Below are positions 60,123-64,000 of a stretch of 64,000 bases of DNA, in pieces. Below the pieces are notes generated by a model that searched no databases, was not told the origin of the DNA, and saw nothing but the letters and a program-made list of their open reading frames with translations. The DNA lies in contig NZ_CAESCH010000001.1 in the NCBI RefSeq assembly GCF_903166545.1, positions 3,662,001 to 3,726,000 of the forward strand, in the 5' to 3' direction. Both the position numbers and the translations under genes were made by a program. The stretch comes from Metabacillus schmidteae. Lineage in GTDB: Bacteria; Bacillota; Bacilli; Bacillales; Bacillaceae. How positions within the stretch are numbered: the first letter of the stretch is position 1; each line of letters starts with the position of its first letter.

Positions 60123-60204
60123 TTCCCCTCATACAACGAATATAATGTACTACATTGTATGAGGTCGTCCATCTAGTTATGAGCTATTTTATCAGTTTCA
60201 TTAT

Positions 60205-60894
60205 TTATTTTATAGGAATTTTTAGCGTTTGACCTACGTAAATTTCGTTTCCTGCAAGATTATTGTATTGCCTAATAATCTCTTCTCCAGAGCGGTTATT
60301 ATAATATTTTATTGCGATGCTAAACAGCGTTTCTCCAGTTGCCACTTTATGTGTTTTAATTTCTCTATATTGATCTTGACTTTTATCTTCAGTACTTTCT
60401 GATTGTAAAACTTCAGTGGTAGTGGTACTTGGTGGGTTAACTACTTCTTCTGATTCAGTTTGTTTTTCATTAGTATCAGGGGTTGGATCCTCAATGACCT
60501 TTCCCCCATTATCTTCATTAGAATTCCCCTCAGATTCCGACTCAATATCCTCACCAGTATTTGGAGATTCGTCCATTTCTGTTGATTGGTTATCAGACTC
60601 TTGATTTGATGAGATATACACCCTATTTTCACCAATATCCAATTCTTCAGTGGAACTTTGATCTTCTCTTGAGCCATAATAAAGATTCATGGACAAAAAC
60701 AAAACAGGCAGTAGGATAAAAAATAAGGCCAAAATACTTATAATTGGGTATTTCATTTTCCGCTTTGTTTTTTTGTCTTTCCCTTTATGAATCTCACTTC
60801 GTGGAGGATACTTACCATTTTCTTGTCTGTATTCATCAATCATTCTAGTTCTTAAGTCGTCAGCTTGATCTTGTCGTTTTTCAACCTCATTCAT
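60205..60894 (-). CDS. ypbE: LysM-domain membrane protein YpbE
   Basis: 229 aa: cytoplasmic basic N-terminus, one membrane helix (about 49-70), an extracellular acidic Ser/Glu/Asn-rich spacer (about 75-170), and a C-terminal LysM domain (about 183-229; HKVATGETLFSIAIKYY, GQTLKIP) that should bind peptidoglycan. Overlaps ypbD by eight bases. Confidence 0.87.
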   Translation of the reverse strand: MNEVEKRQDQADDLRTRMIDEYRQENGKYPPRSEIHKGKDKKTKRKMKYPIISILALFFILLPVLFLSMNLYYGSREDQSSTEELDIGENRVYISSNQESDNQSTEMDESPNTGEDIESESEGNSNEDNGGKVIEDPTPDTNEKQTESEEVVNPPSTTTTEVLQSESTEDKSQDQYREIKTHKVATGETLFSIAIKYYNNRSGEEIIRQYNNLAGNEIYVGQTLKIPIK

Positions 60895-61483
60895 TTGTTT
60901 TCACCTCTCTCACATATTGCACCCTAATTTGAATCGCAAAGACTAAATCTATCAAGAAATGAGCTAAAATGGTTGTATAGAGGTTTGCTGTGATTTCATA
61001 CACAACACCTAATAAGAAACTAATTGACACAACCATGATAAATAAAAGCCACTTGGAAAGATATCGAAAATGCAAAACGGCAAAAATGAGACTGGCCACC
61101 CACAATCCAAAGTGAGATTGAATGACTCCTCTAAACAAAATTTCCTCTGAAACAGCAATTAATGCAGTCAAAAACACTATATGTGGAATAGATCTTTTTT
61201 CAAAGATCTTTTCGTTTATCCCACCATCATCAACAAGATCCTTAGGTGCTATTTTAAAAATGATAAAATCTACTATAATAACGAATATTGCAGTACTTAT
61301 TCCAAAATAAAGAAAATGTAGATCACGCATATGAAAAAGACCTAAGAATTCCTGTACATTCTGAAATAAAAATATCCCTAGGATAAAAGATAAACAAATA
61401 AGTAGAAATTGAGTAAAATATAAATTTTGAACAATTTGCTTATCTGTTAATTGTTTTATTAACTCATTTTGTTTTTTAAACAA
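60887..61483 (-). CDS. ypbD: CPBP intramembrane metalloprotease YpbD
   Basis: 198 aa with about six helices. ABI/CAAX protease motifs: SEEILFRGVIQ (Glu-Glu and Arg), HFRYLSKW and LAHFLIDLVFA, whose His and Asp complete the metal site. Substrate unknown. Lies three bases downstream of recS and overlaps ypbE, so the three are one transcription unit. Confidence 0.88.
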   Translation of the reverse strand: MFKKQNELIKQLTDKQIVQNLYFTQFLLICLSFILGIFLFQNVQEFLGLFHMRDLHFLYFGISTAIFVIIVDFIIFKIAPKDLVDDGGINEKIFEKRSIPHIVFLTALIAVSEEILFRGVIQSHFGLWVASLIFAVLHFRYLSKWLLFIMVVSISFLLGVVYEITANLYTTILAHFLIDLVFAIQIRVQYVREVKTNE

Positions 61484-61486
61484 ATC

Positions 61487-62977
61487 TTAATCACTCGCCT
61501 TGCCAAAAATCAACTTTAATTCCTCTTGCCAATTCATTTGTTGTATTCCGCTGTTGCTATTTTGTTCTTCATGGTAGCATTCTAAATCAATCCCGCAATT
61601 ATCACAGCAATTGTCCGTTTGATCAACATAGATTTCATCGAAATACGCTAACAGTTTTTGTCTTTTACATCCCTTAGAATATAGCCATGTATACATTTCT
61701 GATAACTTTTCGTGTTTCATTGCAATTCTTTTTTCAATTTCTTCCCAAATGACTGAAATGATTTGTTCGGTATCCATGTCATGAGATGTAAGCTTTTCAT
61801 AAACATGTTCAACATACCTCCATTGTGTTTCTGTAAGTCCGCACCACTGTTGGATGAATTCAAAGGAAGGTTCATGCTTGTTTTGTAAATAATGAATGGT
61901 TCTGCTCAAGTCTTCATATGATGGAAATTCTGATTCAACTAATGACTTAGGAATTTCATAGTCCTTATCAGTTACTAGTGTGATCGCAACACTTTTATTA
62001 CCATCACGACCGGCTCTTCCTATTTCCTGCATATAAGATTCCAGTTGTGAAGGAAAATGGAAATGAATAACATAGCGAATATTTCCTTTATTTATCCCCA
62101 TTCCAAAAGCATTTGTACAACACACAATTTTTAACTGATCATATAAAAATTGCTGTTGTATCAGTATCCTTTGCTCCTGATCCATTCCACCATGATAAAA
62201 TGCAACCTGTTCAATCCCCGAATCGATAAGAAATTGCGCTAATCGTTCAGTCCATATTCTACTTGAACAATAAATAATCCCTGGACCTTTTAAAGTATGA
62301 ACGAGTTGTTGTAATCTACTTATTTTTTCATCTATAGATTGATGCTTTTCTACAGAAAGCGCAATATTAGGACGGTTAATAGAGTAAATGAATGTTTTGA
62401 CATCACGATTTAATCGAAGGATATACTGAATATCTTCTAAAACCTGCTTTGTCGCGGTTGCTGTTAATGCTAAGCAAGAAGGATTATTAAGCTTTTTCCT
62501 CAGCTCACCTAATTTAGAGTAATCTGGTCTAAAATCATGCCCCCATTGTGAGATACAATGAGCCTCGTCGACGACAAAAAGTGATATATTCGCTTTTGCT
62601 AATGCTTCCATCACATAATCAAATTGAAGAATTTCAGGAGAAGCATAAATATATCGATATTTTTTTAGGTACATTAGAATTTGCTTTCTTTTATGAACAG
62701 AAATTGTGCTATTTAAGGCAATTACATTTTTTTCGCCTCTTTGCTTTATTTGCTCTACCTGATCTTCCATTAATGACAACAAAGGTGAAATGATTAGAAT
62801 TGGCCCTTTTAATAGATACCCCGGTAGTTGATAACATAGAGATTTTCCACCGCCAGTCGGAAGCATGGCTATAACATCTTTTTTTTGTAAAACTGCTTCA
62901 ATAATTTCTTGCTGACCGGTTCTAAATTTCTTGAGATTAAAATTTGACTGAAGTACGCTTTCTAATTGGTGCTTCAT
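61487..62977 (-). CDS. recS: RecQ-family DNA helicase RecS
   Basis: 3'-5' DNA helicase in repair and recombination. 496 aa, the RecS (YpbC) length, shorter than RecQ (about 590). Walker [16 protein letters not shown] box [19 protein letters not shown], quoted in parts as VVDEAH and [12 protein letters not shown], helicase motif [12 protein letters not shown] and a zinc knuckle CCDNC. No HRDC domain. Overlaps ypbB by four bases. Confidence 0.93.
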   Translation of the reverse strand: MKHQLESVLQSNFNLKKFRTGQQEIIEAVLQKKDVIAMLPTGGGKSLCYQLPGYLLKGPILIISPLLSLMEDQVEQIKQRGEKNVIALNSTISVHKRKQILMYLKKYRYIYASPEILQFDYVMEALAKANISLFVVDEAHCISQWGHDFRPDYSKLGELRKKLNNPSCLALTATATKQVLEDIQYILRLNRDVKTFIYSINRPNIALSVEKHQSIDEKISRLQQLVHTLKGPGIIYCSSRIWTERLAQFLIDSGIEQVAFYHGGMDQEQRILIQQQFLYDQLKIVCCTNAFGMGINKGNIRYVIHFHFPSQLESYMQEIGRAGRDGNKSVAITLVTDKDYEIPKSLVESEFPSYEDLSRTIHYLQNKHEPSFEFIQQWCGLTETQWRYVEHVYEKLTSHDMDTEQIISVIWEEIEKRIAMKHEKLSEMYTWLYSKGCKRQKLLAYFDEIYVDQTDNCCDNCGIDLECYHEEQNSNSGIQQMNWQEELKLIFGKASD

Positions 62978-64000
62978 TTTCTCCTCCCATTTAATGCAAA
63001 CGCCAACCTAATTTGAAAATAACTATATTGATTATCTAAATATTCCCTAACTTTTTTAAGCTGATGTGTTTGTAACTCTTCAATTGCTTTAATTATTTTT
63101 TTATAGTCATTTTCTTGCAAAAAAAATGACGGAGAATAGTGTGGATCATGTAATGTCAATTCAACAATATGATCTTCTATCGTACTTTGCTTTAAATTCC
63201 TTACTAAGGCAATTTCATTTATGCTCTTTCCCTGTAGAACATATGACCTTGTCACCTTAGTTGAGGTTGTAAGAGCATCTACTGTAACTTTATCCTTTAT
63301 GATTTTCTTTAATAACTCAAAGTCATTGTCCTGGATTTGTTGTAGCTTAATGATGGAATGAACGACATTCCAAAATAACAGATACACATAAAATGGATCA
63401 TCATCATGCTTATATGCTATTTGTTCAAATGTTAGCCCAATTTTCATGGAAGATGTAAGTCTTTGAACAAAAATGGTTGCATCTTTTACAGGTTGTAAAT
63501 GCAAAGCCAATTCCAGTTCATTATGAAGCTTTTTGGATAAGTCTTCCCTTGTTACAGTATTATGTTTCAAAAATCCCTTTACCCATTGCAACTCTTCCTG
63601 GTTTTTTGTTATTGGTAAATACCCAGTCTTACCATAGGACAAGTTAGATACTACCTGCACTAGCAATGATAATCTTTTCCAAAACACTCTACTACTATCC
63701 CCATAATGCCATCCATCTAACGAAGAAGGTATTGGATTTTTTTTAAGGTTGTTTAACAATACTTCTTTTCCTTTAAGAGTTATAAAGCAATGATTATCGG
63801 GTAAGATGTCGATAAGTTTTTCCTGACTAAGTAATTCCCATGCAGCATCGGTTTGCTTTCTAGATAGTTTGGGAATTACCCCGAACAAATGAGATAAATT
63901 AAAAAGTTTGCCATCTTGGATAGTTTGTGAAGATTTTTTCCCTTTAAGTAAATGATAAATAGCGGAGAGGGTTCTTTCTCCATTAAATTGGTTTATACAA
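62974..64000 (-). CDS. ypbB: Helix-turn-helix protein YpbB (partial)
   Basis: 342 codons are visible and the frame stays open to the right edge, so the start is missing. Upstream of the TTG at 63888 the frame reads [27 protein letters not shown], split as [12 protein letters not shown] and [14 protein letters not shown], which matches YpbB, so the shorter frame is not the true gene. A C-terminal HTH_40-like segment has [22 protein letters not shown]. Just upstream of recS; a partner role in recombination is inference. Confidence 0.85.
   Translation of the reverse strand, partial: CINQFNGERTLSAIYHLLKGKKSSQTIQDGKLFNLSHLFGVIPKLSRKQTDAAWELLSQEKLIDILPDNHCFITLKGKEVLLNNLKKNPIPSSLDGWHYGDSSRVFWKRLSLLVQVVSNLSYGKTGYLPITKNQEELQWVKGFLKHNTVTREDLSKKLHNELELALHLQPVKDATIFVQRLTSSMKIGLTFEQIAYKHDDDPFYVYLLFWNVVHSIIKLQQIQDNDFELLKKIIKDKVTVDALTTSTKVTRSYVLQGKSINEIALVRNLKQSTIEDHIVELTLHDPHYSPSFFLQENDYKKIIKAIEELQTHQLKKVREYLDNQYSYFQIRLAFALNGRRK

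Noticed and set aside
63888..63890. TTG at 63888 as the start of ypbB
   Set aside because: The frame continues upstream to the window edge with sequence matching YpbB and no Shine-Dalgarno precedes this TTG.

Overview
The window is a low-GC chromosomal segment from an endospore-forming member of the Bacillaceae. The evidence is spoIVA, sleB/ypeB, prsW, ypjB, a TRAP-regulated trp operon, bacillithiol genes (bshA, bshB1, ypdA), and a gene order that follows the Bacillus subtilis dinG-to-ypbB region almost gene for gene. Nearly everything is on the minus strand. Only the YitT-family gene at 9113, the 43-codon ypzI at 44474 and the asparaginase at 53284 are on the plus strand. I see no rRNA, tRNA, CRISPR array, prophage or complete insertion sequence.

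Layout from left to right. (1) 1-9000: the N-terminus of dinG, pantothenate synthesis (panBCD), then a long co-directional cluster ypjD-dapB-mgsA-bshB1-bshA-cca-birA ending at a terminator near 3090. (2) 9000-17440: ypjC, ypjB and ypjA (membrane and sporulation proteins), the qcrABC cytochrome bc complex, ypiF, ypiB/ypiA (the presumed ClpC-linked control of MurA), and an unrecognised protein that looks like an amidohydrolase without metal ligands. (3) 17600-30211: the aromatic amino acid supra-operon aroC-aroB-aroH-trpEDCFBA-hisC-tyrA-aroA, with a TRAP-binding attenuator in front of trpE. (4) 30288-36163: cheR, ndk, hepT-menG-hepS (menaquinone), mtrB (TRAP itself), folE and hbs. (5) 36600-44600: spoIVA, yphF, yphE, gpsA, der, the YIEGIA protein pair, yphA and ypzI. 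(6) 44800-49600: fni, an S1-domain protein, a PlsC-like acyltransferase, cmk, ypfB and the c-di-GMP receptor ypfA. (7) 49700-64000: ypeB-sleB, prsW, asparaginase, ypdA, gudB, ypbH (mecB), a CarH/LitR-type B12-binding MerR regulator, ypbG, ypbF, ypbE, ypbD, recS and a truncated ypbB.

Several circuits are self-contained. TRAP (mtrB) and its RNA target (trpE leader) are about 7 kb apart. Two bacillithiol biosynthesis enzymes and the bacillithiol-disulfide reductase are both present. SleB has its partner YpeB beside it. Many starts were moved from the longest frame to the codon that follows a Shine-Dalgarno sequence. These include TTG starts for dinG, hisC, aroH, trpE, hepS, ypiF, ypfB and ypbG.

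The observations most worth following up are: the MerR regulator with a full adenosylcobalamin photoreceptor signature and TnTACA motifs on its own promoter; a 132-bp palindromic element lying between two copies of a terminator hairpin downstream of ypzI; a glutamine-repeat expansion in SleB; unusually large branched terminators; the degenerate amidohydrolase-like protein; and a possible small RNA with a C-rich loop downstream of gpsA.
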